Below are positions 50,465-58,918 of a stretch of DNA of 64,000 bases, in pieces (positions within the stretch are counted from its first letter, which is position 1; each line of letters starts with the position of its first letter). Under the pieces are notes generated by a model. It was not told where the DNA came from, ran no database searches, and worked only from the letters and a program-made list of their open reading frames with translations. The position numbers were made by a program, and so were the translations under genes. The stretch comes from a virus, in IMG/VR virus record IMGVR_UViG_3300019458_000021, positions 62,001 through 126,000 of that record; one strand, given 5' to 3'.

Positions 50465-52159
50465 ATGGCAAAGTTCGTAGACTTCTTCAAAGTTGTCCAG
50501 CCAAAAACTGGCACAACGACAATGACCGATAGTCAAAGCATTGGCGATCAAGGCGTCTATGCAAACTACTCATGGTACCAGCGACTGATTCAAGGATCTG
50601 CCTCTCGTATTACACGTTACCGTGAATATGATTTGATGGACAACGACGTTGAAGTAGCTCGAGCACTGGATACGATTGCAGAAGAAATGACAGGATCTAA
50701 TCCACAACTTGAAATGCCGCTAGAACTCAACATCAAGATGGAGAAGCAAGAGTCAATCCCTTCATCCGTTGTTATGACGTTGAAATCTGCCCTTAGTTAT
50801 TGGTGTGATCTCCATGAATGGGAAACCCGTTTATTTCCCGTAGCTCGTAACTCGATCAAATATGGGGACTGTTTCTTTCGTCGCAAGACGGACACGAAGA
50901 AGTGGGAATACATTCATCCTAAGAACGTTGTTGCAGCAATTGTTGACGAAAATGATATGACGCGAGTGCTTGGATGGCAAATCAAGCAAGACATTAAAGT
51001 GCCGAACTCGCCCTACAATGCTCCTGTCGGTCATTTTGGGAAGTATAGTGAAACACAAGTAGACACATACAGTGCAGATGAGATTGTGTGGTTCACATTG
51101 AACAATGATCTCGGTGAGCAAGCGCCATTTGGTGATAGCGTGCTTCGTGCTATTTACCGTGCACAAAAGCAGAAGGAACTGCTGGAAGATGCAATCATCA
51201 TCTATCGTATCCAGCGTGCTCCTGAACGTCGTGTTTTCTACATCGATGTTGGAAAGATGCCACCACAACGCGTTAAGACGTATCTTGAACAAATCAAGAA
51301 CGAAATCCGCCAGAAGAAAATTCCAACATATGGTGGGGGTGTTGAACAAGTTGATAGTGTTTACAACCCACACAGTATGAATGAGGACTTCTTTTTTGCA
51401 CAACGTCAAGAAGGTAAGGGCTCACGCGTTGAAGTTCTACCAGGGGGACAAGGTCTCGGCGAACTTGCCGATCTCGAATACTTCCAATGGAAAGTCTTTC
51501 GTGGTCTTCGGATTCCTCTGTCATACATGAGAGAAGGCCAAGATAATGCCATCTTTAATGATGGCAACACTGGTATTGCATACATCCAAGAATTGCGATT
51601 CGCTTTATTTGTGAAGCGTCTGCAGCGCTATGTTGAACGTGTTCTTGACAAGGAGTTCAAGCGCTATCTCCACGCTGCAGGAATCAACATCGATACAGCT
51701 ATTTTCAACATTAAGCTGCCAGATCCGGAAAACTTTGGCATCTACAAGCAGCAGAAGCTCGATAGTGAGTTGCTTAATACAATGTCAACGGCGCAGGCTA
51801 TTACATCACTTTCTGCACGATTTGCAGAGAAGAAGTACCTGCAGCTTACAGACGAAGAAATCATCACCAACTATCGTCAGAAGTGCGAAGAGTTGCAGCT
51901 TGATCCAGAAGATTCTGCAAGCATGCCGAAGGTCTACGGTCCACCACCAACTGAAGGAGGTTTGGTAGCTGGTGGCCTTGGAGGTGGTCCAGGCATGTTC
52001 CCAGGAACGCTTGGAGGAGTTGGAGGCGCTCCTGGCATGGAAACCGGTGGTTTAGGTGGTGAAATGGGTGGTCAGCTTCCAGCAGGAGGTCCGGAAACTC
52101 AAACTGCTGGACCCGCACAACTCCCTGGAAATACAGGTGGAATGACGCCGCCTCAGTAA
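50465..52159 (+). CDS. 20: portal vertex protein gp20
   Basis: 564 residues (T4 gp20 is 524). The portal core is unmistakable: RYREYDLMDNDVEVARALDTIAEE, RNSIKYGDCFF, ADEIVWFTLNND, APERRVFYIDVGKMP, QRQEGKGSRVEVLPGGQGLG, FRGLRIPLSYM. The last ~75 residues are a low-complexity Gly/Pro/Met tail not found in T4. It forms the dodecameric packaging and neck ring and starts the head gene cluster. Confidence 0.96.
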   Translation: MAKFVDFFKVVQPKTGTTTMTDSQSIGDQGVYANYSWYQRLIQGSASRITRYREYDLMDNDVEVARALDTIAEEMTGSNPQLEMPLELNIKMEKQESIPSSVVMTLKSALSYWCDLHEWETRLFPVARNSIKYGDCFFRRKTDTKKWEYIHPKNVVAAIVDENDMTRVLGWQIKQDIKVPNSPYNAPVGHFGKYSETQVDTYSADEIVWFTLNNDLGEQAPFGDSVLRAIYRAQKQKELLEDAIIIYRIQRAPERRVFYIDVGKMPPQRVKTYLEQIKNEIRQKKIPTYGGGVEQVDSVYNPHSMNEDFFFAQRQEGKGSRVEVLPGGQGLGELADLEYFQWKVFRGLRIPLSYMREGQDNAIFNDGNTGIAYIQELRFALFVKRLQRYVERVLDKEFKRYLHAAGINIDTAIFNIKLPDPENFGIYKQQKLDSELLNTMSTAQAITSLSARFAEKKYLQLTDEEIITNYRQKCEELQLDPEDSASMPKVYGPPPTEGGLVAGGLGGGPGMFPGTLGGVGGAPGMETGGLGGEMGGQLPAGGPETQTAGPAQLPGNTGGMTPPQ

Positions 52160-52187
52160 AAAAGTAGCCAAATCAACAAGGTAGAAA

Positions 52188-52193
52188 TAAATA
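52188..52193 (+). promoter_or_regulatory. late promoter motif for the prohead core gene
   Basis: AATAAATAAC, 56 bp before the ATG at 52249. Confidence 0.55.
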
Positions 52194-52248
52194 ACCACGA
52201 ATCACCTAAACCGGTGAGTTTAACTGTTGTTTCCACAAGGAGCAGACA

Positions 52249-52590
52249 ATGAACAAAGAAATGAAGGACAACCTTGGCAAGGTGATCAACAGTCTTGTCA
52301 ATGACGATAGCAAGACTGCATCTGATTCACTTCACGAGTATCTTCGTGCAAAGGCTCAGTCTATCATCCTCGGCGAAGAACATGATATGGATGAGAAGCC
52401 AGAAATGAAGGACGAGGAAGACGTGGATGAGAAGCCAGAAATGAAAGCTGATGCTGACGACGCAGATGAAGATGCTGATGACGAACCTGTCGATGGCGAT
52501 GATGACGAACCTGTCGATGGCGATGATGACGACGTTGACATGGAAGAGGAAGAGAAGTCTAAGAAGTCCAAGAAGAAGGACAAGAAGTAA
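52249..52590 (+). CDS. 67: acidic prohead core protein (gp67-like)
   Basis: 113 residues. The N-terminal ~45 residues are helical (LGKVINSLVNDDSKTASDSLHEYLRAKAQSIILGE). The rest is an Asp/Glu run with repeats (DEKPEMK twice, EPVDGDDD twice) ending in KKSKKKDKK. T4 gp67 has the same helix-plus-acidic-tail layout and the same position between portal and protease genes. It is an internal scaffold component, probably degraded by gp21. Confidence 0.8.
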   Translation: MNKEMKDNLGKVINSLVNDDSKTASDSLHEYLRAKAQSIILGEEHDMDEKPEMKDEEDVDEKPEMKADADDADEDADDEPVDGDDDEPVDGDDDDVDMEEEEKSKKSKKKDKK

Positions 52591-52607
52591 TCCTTTAAGG
52601 ACGTACC

Positions 52608-53249
52608 ATGAACAAGAAAGAGATTGTGCTTCTTATTGAATCGCTTCTCCCTTCAGAAAGCAACATGGTTTGTGAAACATCCGCTGACGGTAAGTCTTAC
52701 TGGCTTAACGGCACAATGATGCAATCAAATATCAAAAACCGTAACGGTCGTGAATATCCGCTCACTGAGATTACCTCGGCCGTTGAATCTGCTATCAAAC
52801 AGATCAATGAATACGGTCTGATGGGAGAGCTAGACCACCCACAAACGCTTCAAATCAACCTTGATCGTGTTTCACATAAGATCACTGAAATGAAGATGGT
52901 GAATGGCAACGCAATCGGTAAGGCTCAACTACTTGATACACCAATGGGTAAAATTGCACAAGAGTTTGTCCGTGCAGGTCTCCGTCCAGGTTTTTCGAGT
53001 CGTGGTGCTGGTAATGTCAACGAAAGCGGCGGTGTATCAGGCTTCCAATTTGTCACAGTGGATATCGTGGCGCAGCCATCTGCCCCAGGAGCATATCCAG
53101 AAAGTGTGTATGAAAGCCTTGATCGCAGCAGAACGGGTCGTAATGTGTTAACTCTTGCTGAAGCAGTTCGAAATGATCCTCAAGCACAAAAATTCCTTAA
53201 GGACGAAGTGCTTAAGTTCCTTTCAAGTGTGAATTGGCGCAAAGGCTAA
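52608..53249 (+). CDS. 21: prohead core protease gp21
   Basis: 213 residues (T4 212). Herpes-type serine protease features: MGELDHP with His77, FSSRGAGN with Ser130/Ser131, and a strand FQFVTVDIVAQPSAPGA. It processes scaffold and capsid proteins at L/I-x-E|G/A/S-like sites, several of which are visible in gp22 and gp23 here. The ATG follows AAGGAC. Confidence 0.93.
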   Translation: MNKKEIVLLIESLLPSESNMVCETSADGKSYWLNGTMMQSNIKNRNGREYPLTEITSAVESAIKQINEYGLMGELDHPQTLQINLDRVSHKITEMKMVNGNAIGKAQLLDTPMGKIAQEFVRAGLRPGFSSRGAGNVNESGGVSGFQFVTVDIVAQPSAPGAYPESVYESLDRSRTGRNVLTLAEAVRNDPQAQKFLKDEVLKFLSSVNWRKG

Positions 53250-53385
53250 ATCCGGAAACTAAGGAAGAGAATAACACGTTGATTTAACTCGGGATTTTCT
53301 GTATAGATTACAAGTTTCGTGCAGGAATGCGGATTTACCGCTAAATAAATCCCACAAGGAACAACTTGTTACCAAGGAGATTTAC
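53250..53385. other. intergenic region before gene 22
   Basis: 136 bp with no gene. It ends with an inverted repeat GGATTTA/TAAATCC (about 53331-53352) that contains the late promoter motif, then AAGGAGA before the ATG. Confidence 0.4.
53342..53347 (+). promoter_or_regulatory. late promoter motif for gene 22
   Basis: GCTAAATAAA, 44 bp before the gp22 ATG, within an inverted repeat. Confidence 0.55.
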
Positions 53386-54336
53386 ATGGATGAGCTGCTT
53401 AAGAAACTGCTTGCTGCTGAAGTCCTGACGGAAGACACCCGCAAGGAACTTGAAGCTGCATTCAAGCAGAAGATCGACGAAGAAGCAAAGAAGGCCCGCG
53501 AAGAGGCAACAGTTGCAGTCAACGCAGAACTCCACGAAAAGTGGACACAAGAGCGTGACACTCTGATTGAAGCTCTCGATGCAAAGGTCAGCGAAGTTCT
53601 GAAAGAAGAGCTTGCAGAGCTGAAAGATGACATCGACCGTTTCCGCGATCTTGAAGCTGAATACGCAGAAAAGCTCGTCGAAGCAAAGGGTGAAATGGCT
53701 GATGGTCTCAAGAAGGACATGGACGCTCTCATCGAGAAGCTGGACAAGTTCCTTGAAATCCGCCTGACAAAAGAACTCGAAGAACTCCACGAAGACATCG
53801 AAACACAGCGCAAAAAGAACTTTGGTAAGCGTGTATTTGAAGCATTCGTTGATGAGTTCAAAAAGCACTACGCAGCAGATGACAGCGTAGAAGGCAAACT
53901 TCACGAAACAGAGCAACAGCTTGCAGACGCTCTCAAGGCTCTCGAAGAGTCCGAGAAGAAGTCCGCTAAGCTTGAGCGCGCAAAGAAGATGGACGAAGTC
54001 CTGAAGCCTCTCTCAGGTCGCTCACGAGAGGTGATGGAAGCTATCCTCAAGAACGTCGACACTCCTATGCTCGAGGATGCATACAAGACTTACGTAGGTA
54101 AGGTCTTGAAGGAAACGACAGCCGTCGAGCCAAAAACCGACGACAAGAAAACTTCAGAGAAGGAAACTCCAGTACTAGCTGAAGGTGAGAAGAAGAGCGA
54201 AACCAAGCCGCAAGGCGTAACAAAGACCGGCGATGACAATGAGCGTATCACAGAGGGTGCTAAGCTCGACCAACCAGCAGGCAAGCTCTCGGAAGAGAAC
54301 AAAGCCAAGCTGCGTCATCTTGCAGGCATTAAGTAA
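53386..54336 (+). CDS. 22: prohead core scaffold protein gp22
   Basis: 316 residues (T4 269). It is almost entirely coiled coil and highly charged, from LEAAFKQKIDEEAKKAREEA to about residue 215, then a conserved EVLKPLSGRSREVMEAILKNVDTPMLEDAY. The disordered tail contains gp21-type cleavage contexts, VLAE|GE and ITE|GA. It forms the internal scaffold of the prohead and is lost on maturation. Strong AAGGAGA site. Confidence 0.93.
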   Translation: MDELLKKLLAAEVLTEDTRKELEAAFKQKIDEEAKKAREEATVAVNAELHEKWTQERDTLIEALDAKVSEVLKEELAELKDDIDRFRDLEAEYAEKLVEAKGEMADGLKKDMDALIEKLDKFLEIRLTKELEELHEDIETQRKKNFGKRVFEAFVDEFKKHYAADDSVEGKLHETEQQLADALKALEESEKKSAKLERAKKMDEVLKPLSGRSREVMEAILKNVDTPMLEDAYKTYVGKVLKETTAVEPKTDDKKTSEKETPVLAEGEKKSETKPQGVTKTGDDNERITEGAKLDQPAGKLSEENKAKLRHLAGIK

Positions 54337-54361
54337 TCTCACTTAGCTAGGAGCTAAAACA

Positions 54362-55651
54362 ATGAACGAAATTTTTGAAAATTGGAGCGAAGTCAAGGAA
54401 GCGCTTCTTGATGGTCTTACTCCTCAACAGCGTACCGTAGTCGGTCCTGTTCTGGAAAACCAGAAAGAGTACCTCTTGGCAGAATCCGCAGCAGTAGGCG
54501 CTGTTCAGGCGCACGACATTGCTGGTTTCCGTAAGATCCTCATCCCGATGATCCGTCGTATTATCCCAGGCACAATCGCGACCGAAATCGTTGGTGTTCA
54601 GCCAATGCAAGGTCCAGTTGGACTGGTTTACACGATGCGTTACCGCTACGGCGAAACAGTCAACGTGCCAGGTGCACCAACAGCAGCAAACCCATGGTCA
54701 CCGAATCCAGTTGGTAACTTTGGTAACATCACGTCTGGTGATGAAATGTTTGGTAACAACCCAGTTCTTCGTCAGTTCTATTCTGGCGCAGCTGGTGCAG
54801 TCGTAGGTGATGGTGGTGCTAACCAGCCAGCTGGCGCATCCGGTATCACAAACGCAGCTGCAGATGAAGCCGACATTCAAGCTAACGCATCACGTGGTGC
54901 ATGGCCATCCAGCATCCCAGCATGGAACACATCATTGTTTGGTCCATACCCAGCTGTAGGTACAGACGCAATCGGCAAGCAGTATGCTGGTCGTCTCTTC
55001 GGTGGTTCTGGTTCCTTCATCGAAGGTTCCGGTGGTCGTGTGGTCAAGCTTGAAGTTGTGAGCCAGGCTGTTGAAGCAGGCACGCGTAAGCTTCAGGCAG
55101 GTTGGACAATTGAATCGATGCAGGACCTTAAGAGCCAGCACGGTCTCGACCTTGAGAACGAACTGACACAGGTTATCTCTGCAGAAATCGTTCAGGAACT
55201 CGACTCTGAAATTCTGACAGACCTTTTGGCTCTGGCAGGAACAGTCGGTACCTACGACTATGCAACGATCGGCCTTGGCCCACAGTACCAGCCAGCATAC
55301 CTTGGTGACCGTTTTGCAAACCTTGGTATTATCATCAACGCAGTTGCAAATGAAATTGCACGTAAGACCCGTCGTGGTCCAGGCAACTTCATCGTTGTAT
55401 CGCCAATGGTTGTTTCTATCCTTCAGAGCGCAGCAAAGTCAGTGTTCGCACCGGCAGTTGCTGGCAGCTTCAAGGGTCCTAACAACAGCATGTTGGTAGG
55501 TACACTCAACGGCACGATCAAGGTTTACAGCTACCTGTGGAACCAAGTATCAGGCCTCGCAGCTCAAACAAACGACGTCATCCTTGTTGGTTACAAGGGC
55601 GGCAACGGTGAGACAGACACTGGTTACTTCTACTGCCCATACATCCACTGA
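54362..55651 (+). CDS. 23: major capsid protein gp23 (frame interrupted near the 3' end)
   Basis: 429 residues as read; about 482 if the last part in the -1 frame (55645-55809) is joined (T4 521). The capsid core is clear: GFRKILIPMIRRIIPGTIATEIVGVQPM, YTMRYRYG, GWTIESMQDLKSQHGLDLENEL and FIVVSPMVVSILQS. A gp21-type cleavage site, LLAE|S, lies after Glu41. The frame stops at GYFYCPYIH instead of continuing with the usual PYxPL segment, which is present one frame away. AGGAG precedes the ATG. Confidence 0.95.
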   Translation: MNEIFENWSEVKEALLDGLTPQQRTVVGPVLENQKEYLLAESAAVGAVQAHDIAGFRKILIPMIRRIIPGTIATEIVGVQPMQGPVGLVYTMRYRYGETVNVPGAPTAANPWSPNPVGNFGNITSGDEMFGNNPVLRQFYSGAAGAVVGDGGANQPAGASGITNAAADEADIQANASRGAWPSSIPAWNTSLFGPYPAVGTDAIGKQYAGRLFGGSGSFIEGSGGRVVKLEVVSQAVEAGTRKLQAGWTIESMQDLKSQHGLDLENELTQVISAEIVQELDSEILTDLLALAGTVGTYDYATIGLGPQYQPAYLGDRFANLGIIINAVANEIARKTRRGPGNFIVVSPMVVSILQSAAKSVFAPAVAGSFKGPNNSMLVGTLNGTIKVYSYLWNQVSGLAAQTNDVILVGYKGGNGETDTGYFYCPYIH

Positions 55652-55809
55652 TGTCAAGCGGTGTTGTTATCAACCCAGTAACGTTCCAGCCAGTTGTCTC
55701 CATGATGACACGTTATGGTAAGACAGCGTTTACCCAAACAGAAACATCGTTGGGTAATAGTGCAGACTACTATGGAAAGATCAATATGCTGAATTTCCAA
55801 TTCGCATAA
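55645..55809 (+). CDS. 23: gp23 C-terminal segment in the -1 frame
   Basis: 54 residues starting PLMSSGVVINPVTFQPVVSM, then MTRYGK, and ending DYYGKINMLNFQFA. This is the standard end of T4-type capsid proteins (D/N-P-x-F-Q-P, TRYG, YG.I). Reading ATC then slipping back one base gives CPYIPLMSSG, the expected family junction. An ATG at 55651 could start a separate 52-residue peptide, but there is no reason for the capsid C terminus to be made alone. A missing C in a CCC run is the simplest explanation. Confidence 0.85.
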   Translation, partial: PLMSSGVVINPVTFQPVVSMMTRYGKTAFTQTETSLGNSADYYGKINMLNFQFA

Positions 55810-55835
55810 ACAGTGGATCTTCACGAAGCAGCTAT

Positions 55836-55867
55836 AAAAATCCCCGTTTTTCGCCGGGGATTTTTTT
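55836..55867 (+). terminator. intrinsic terminator after gp23
   Basis: Stem AAAAATCCCCG/CGGGGATTTTT with an 8-nt loop and a T tract, 27 bp after the gp23 end. It lies upstream of the HNH gene, so that gene's start was placed at 55942. Confidence 0.9.
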
Positions 55868-55908
55868 ATCAACTGGGAAACTCCGTGGATTACCCTTCCG
55901 ATATAGCG

Positions 55909-55914
55909 TATACT
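55909..55914 (+). promoter_or_regulatory. possible -10 element (TATACT) for the HNH gene
   Basis: TATACT 28 bp before the HNH ATG; the -35 region (TGGATT, 17-bp spacer) matches poorly. Confidence 0.35.
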
Positions 55915-55941
55915 CAGAAATCTATAGGGAGAAAACACCAG

Positions 55942-56805
55942 ATGCCATTAGCAGGAGAAATCGATAGAACATATTCCGAACGTCTAACGGCAATCGGAAT
56001 CGAACTTCAAGAGAGTTTCAAAGGAACCAAAATAACACATCGTATGAAGTGTGTCAAATGTCAACACAAGTGGTCAGCGACACCTCTATCGAAGATTCAA
56101 TCCAATAAAAAACGTAAAGGAAACGGTTGTCCCAACTGCAATCTCGATCGGCAAATAGCAGAAAAGAAAGAATTACGTGCCAAAAATATCAAACTTCTTG
56201 AAGACAGAGGACTTGAGATTCTATCTGATTGGGATGGTAAACGTGTAGCAGATAAACATGATACACCAATATTCGTAACCGTTCGAAACAAAGTTTGTGG
56301 TCACACGTTTACTTCAGTGGCGAAGAACCTTCTCTCAAGAGGCATAACATGTGCAGTTTGCGGGAAAGAGGAACGAACGAAGAATATCAATGCCTGGTCA
56401 AAAGCAAACTCAGAAAAGTGGCGAGAAACAGCCGACCTGTGGTTGCAGTATCGCTCGAAAGTAATGTCGCTCACCCGTCAGAATTACAAAGCCCATAAGC
56501 AAGAAATCAATCCAAACAATCTTCCAACAGGCAAAGCTGGCACAGAAGGTGCGTATCAACTTGATCACATCGTGCCGATTCGATACTGTTTCGAGCACTA
56601 TATCCCTGCGGAAACTTGTGCTGATTGGTCCAACCTCCAGATGTTACCTTGGCAAGAAAATCTCTCTTCAAAAGCACACCTAAAAGAAGGAATTCCACCA
56701 ATCTTCGCTAAATATCAGCTTCAGAGGGTCCTCAATAAATATTGGCATGGACCTGTCATTCAAAGAATACCTGAAAAGCAAGGAACAGCTCAGACAAGCA
56801 ATTGA
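55942..56805 (+). CDS. HNH endonuclease with zinc-ribbon domains (probable homing endonuclease)
   Basis: 287 residues from the ATG at 55942 (AGGGAGA upstream); longer frames would run through the gp23 terminator. Two Cys clusters, CVKCQHKW...CPNCN and VCGHTF...CAVCG, look like DNA-binding zinc ribbons. The C-terminal HNH core is YQLDHIVPIRYCFEHYIPAETCADWSNLQMLPWQENLSSKA. It lies directly downstream of the capsid gene, a common insertion place for homing endonucleases. Its end overlaps the next gene by 59 nt. Confidence 0.85.
   Translation: MPLAGEIDRTYSERLTAIGIELQESFKGTKITHRMKCVKCQHKWSATPLSKIQSNKKRKGNGCPNCNLDRQIAEKKELRAKNIKLLEDRGLEILSDWDGKRVADKHDTPIFVTVRNKVCGHTFTSVAKNLLSRGITCAVCGKEERTKNINAWSKANSEKWRETADLWLQYRSKVMSLTRQNYKAHKQEINPNNLPTGKAGTEGAYQLDHIVPIRYCFEHYIPAETCADWSNLQMLPWQENLSSKAHLKEGIPPIFAKYQLQRVLNKYWHGPVIQRIPEKQGTAQTSN
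56736..56741 (+). promoter_or_regulatory. TAAATA motif close to the gene at 56747
   Basis: AATAAATATT ends 5 bp before the ATG, too close for a normal leader; it could drive the gene at 57078 instead or be chance. Confidence 0.3.
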
Positions 56806-57076
56806 GCAAACTCCGCGTGCAGTTGTTGAATATGAAGTTCGTAAATATTGCAGTATTGCTTTGGGTGAGAACAAAGAAGATCGTAAAATCGTTGGGTTGA
56901 AACCAAAACAAACGATCATTGTTGAATGGCGATATGATACAATCAGCAACCCAACGATTGTATCATTGAAATTCAAGAATGTTCAGGCGTTAGATGAGCA
57001 GGAAGAATTCCAGACATTCTGGAATTCTTCAAAACTCAAGAAATGGTTGGCTCGGCACACAAAAGAAGGACAATGA
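56747..57076 (+). CDS. conserved phage protein of unknown function
   Basis: 109 residues: MDLSFKEYLKSKEQLRQAIEQTP, VVEYEVRKYCSIALGE, VGLKPKQTIIVEWRYDT. It looks like a compact alpha/beta domain with a charged C-terminal helix. No family is named. It overlaps the end of the HNH gene by 59 nt and no ribosome binding site is seen before its ATG, so the start is uncertain. Confidence 0.65.
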   Translation: MDLSFKEYLKSKEQLRQAIEQTPRAVVEYEVRKYCSIALGENKEDRKIVGLKPKQTIIVEWRYDTISNPTIVSLKFKNVQALDEQEEFQTFWNSSKLKKWLARHTKEGQ

Positions 57077-57077
57077 C

Positions 57078-57815
57078 ATGAAAAAGAAGACCCCAAAACA
57101 GCGTTGGAACAAAGCTGTTAACACGTACAAGAAAGTCAACCGAACCAACGTAACAGTCAAAGCAAAGCAGAAGCTGAAAGTTCCTCGGATGACAAAACTT
57201 GCTAAGATCATCAAACCACAAAACGCCTTCCGTGCGTTCAAACTCGTTCGTGAAGCAGATGAAACAATTAAAGCAAATGACATGCTGATTGAGAAGGCGG
57301 TTGTAACTTGGACTGTTCGCTTCGGTGATCGTGCTTCAATTGTTGTTGAAAATGTGATGAAGGTTCTCGGTGCTGTTCAAGCAAACATCAACGCAGGAAA
57401 AAATCCTTTGAGTATTGCACAGGGGAAGGAGCAAGACCTTGTTGACCTGCTTGCGGGCGCTCGAGCGCTACAAGCAACTGGCACAGGAAGCTCGGTGGCT
57501 CTACATTCATATATGCAACAAGTGGCTGGACAAAAGCAAGGACTGACACCGGAACAAGTTGAAATTGCAGCTGTGAAACAAGCCGGTCGTGGATCTCGTG
57601 TTTCTCCTGAAGTTCAACAACAATTGCAGCAACTTGCGCAAGCGATTCAGACGGGGGATGCGGCAGCAGTGGAAGCGATCAAGCGTCAGTTCCAGCAAAC
57701 GTTTTCATTCTATCAGCAGTTGCAACAACGCATGGCACCACAACAACAGACACCTGTACCAGCGCAGCGTCAACCTGTCATGCCTACGCAACGTCCGGCA
57801 CAACTACCACGTTGA
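57078..57815 (+). CDS. Lys-rich and Gln-rich protein of unknown function
   Basis: 245 residues from ATG 57078, after AGAAGGA. A basic N terminus (KKKTPKQRWNKAVNTYKKVNRTNVTVKAKQK) leads into a helical middle. The C terminus is Gln/Pro-rich (QQQTPVPAQRQPVMPTQRPAQLPR), probably disordered. A nucleic-acid-binding or head-internal role is possible from composition only. Confidence 0.7.
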   Translation: MKKKTPKQRWNKAVNTYKKVNRTNVTVKAKQKLKVPRMTKLAKIIKPQNAFRAFKLVREADETIKANDMLIEKAVVTWTVRFGDRASIVVENVMKVLGAVQANINAGKNPLSIAQGKEQDLVDLLAGARALQATGTGSSVALHSYMQQVAGQKQGLTPEQVEIAAVKQAGRGSRVSPEVQQQLQQLAQAIQTGDAAAVEAIKRQFQQTFSFYQQLQQRMAPQQQTPVPAQRQPVMPTQRPAQLPR

Positions 57816-57883
57816 TTTGCCCCTGAAAGCCTGTCATACTGGTCATGACCTCAGGGTCATTGATCAACATTAAGGGGACTCTT

Positions 57884-58126
57884 ATGAAATCAGCAATCGT
57901 TGTTGCTCTTGCAGCAGCTGTGTTCGCCGGTTCGGCAAATGCAGCGATTCTCGAGGGCGTGAAGGACGGATTCAAGCGCGACGTATACGTCAATGACACC
58001 TACAAGCAGCATGATGGTGTTGGCGGCGGTGGCAGTTCCGCTGGTAGCGCTGGTGCAGCGGCAGGTGGTTCAACTGGCGGTGGTTCAACTGGCGGCAACG
58101 GCGGTACGTGTGGCGGTGGTAAGTAA
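57884..58126 (+). CDS. small secreted Gly/Ser-rich protein
   Basis: 80 residues from ATG 57884 (AAGGGGA upstream). A classical signal peptide, MKSAIVVALAAAVFAGSANA, with an AxA cleavage site, precedes a 25-residue polar segment. A Gly/Ser/Thr-rich tail with GGSTGG repeats ends in a single Cys. The product should reach the periplasm. The function is unknown. Confidence 0.75.
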   Translation: MKSAIVVALAAAVFAGSANAAILEGVKDGFKRDVYVNDTYKQHDGVGGGGSSAGSAGAAAGGSTGGGSTGGNGGTCGGGK

Positions 58127-58151
58127 GTCAAAAACGTGCAAACATGAAGGT

Positions 58152-58184
58152 ACACCACGCGTGGGAAAACTCCACCCGTGGTGT
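58152..58184 (+). terminator. hairpin after the secreted peptide gene
   Basis: Outer stem ACACCACG/CGTGGTGT with an inner GTGG/CCAC stem, 26 bp after the stop. There is no T tract, so it may be a terminator or an mRNA-stabilising hairpin. Confidence 0.4.
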
Positions 58185-58291
58185 CGTTCTTGTGGAACGT
58201 GCTTAGGTTCGATTTTCAATACGAAACGATTCTGTTGACTCTTTAGTTGTACAAGTGTAGCATGCGACCACCTTAACAAATGGAGGTCAAA

Positions 58292-58858
58292 ATGCAAGCT
58301 CTTGATTATACAAGGTTCGAACACGGACTTCGTTCTTTTGTTCGACTGATTCCCCTGCGCCGCGACTCCACCCAAGCTAAGTACATCCAAGACGAATTCG
58401 ATCTGTTTTCTGCAATCGACTGTCTTGAGCAGTATCTAAACGAATCTGCTGAAATGTTCGGCAAACAGAAGTACCGCGATACGCCGTTCGATTTCTGTGA
58501 GGACATTCAACTCGACCTCGCCGAACTGTTCCTCAACCATGAAAACCAACAGAAAGCAGCTGTTCTTCGTAAGAAGAACCAGCCAATATACCACCTTGTT
58601 CTGTGCGTGATCCTCGATCTTCTTCGCACCTATCCGCATGGTGATGTCCTGATGCATGCACAGGAAATTTTCAAAGAAATTCGCGAGCGGATTGCGAACC
58701 ATAATTACGATGGTGGATACGACGACGCTCTCGTGATGCAAGAGATCATCTACAAGGAAATCCGTGAAAAGGAAGCCGCTCGCCAGGCGAAGATTGTCAA
58801 ACGTCGCAAGCGTCATGAGGCAATGCTTGAAGAAATTGTCGAGTTGTCGTTCGAATAA
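58292..58858 (+). CDS. helical protein of unknown function
   Basis: 188 residues from ATG 58292, chosen because TGGAGG lies 6 nt upstream; an ATG at 58280 would place that site inside the gene. The sequence is all-helical and charged (FSAIDCLEQYLNESAEMF, DIQLDLAELFLNHENQQKA, YHLVLCVILDLLRTYP) with a basic C-terminal helix. No family is recognised. It is closed by the terminator at 58876-58908. Confidence 0.7.
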   Translation: MQALDYTRFEHGLRSFVRLIPLRRDSTQAKYIQDEFDLFSAIDCLEQYLNESAEMFGKQKYRDTPFDFCEDIQLDLAELFLNHENQQKAAVLRKKNQPIYHLVLCVILDLLRTYPHGDVLMHAQEIFKEIRERIANHNYDGGYDDALVMQEIIYKEIREKEAARQAKIVKRRKRHEAMLEEIVELSFE

Positions 58859-58875
58859 CTCTTTCACCCTGCAAC

Positions 58876-58908
58876 AACAGCCGTGTTCCGAAAGGACACG
58901 GCTGTTTT
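58876..58908 (+). terminator. intrinsic terminator
   Basis: Stem AACAGCCGTGT/ACACGGCTGTT followed by TTTTGTTTT, just after the gene ending at 58858 and just before a new late promoter. Confidence 0.88.
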
Positions 58909-58918
58909 GTTTTCCGGA

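Noticed and set aside
53341-53916. Cys/Phe-rich and Ser-rich minus-strand open frames
   Set aside because: Antisense of the coiled-coil gp22 gene; Glu/Lys codons read backwards give Phe/Leu/Ser-rich frames.
55651-55809. Independent 52-residue gene after gp23
   Set aside because: Sequence is the conserved gp23 C terminus, so a frame interruption is more likely than a new gene.
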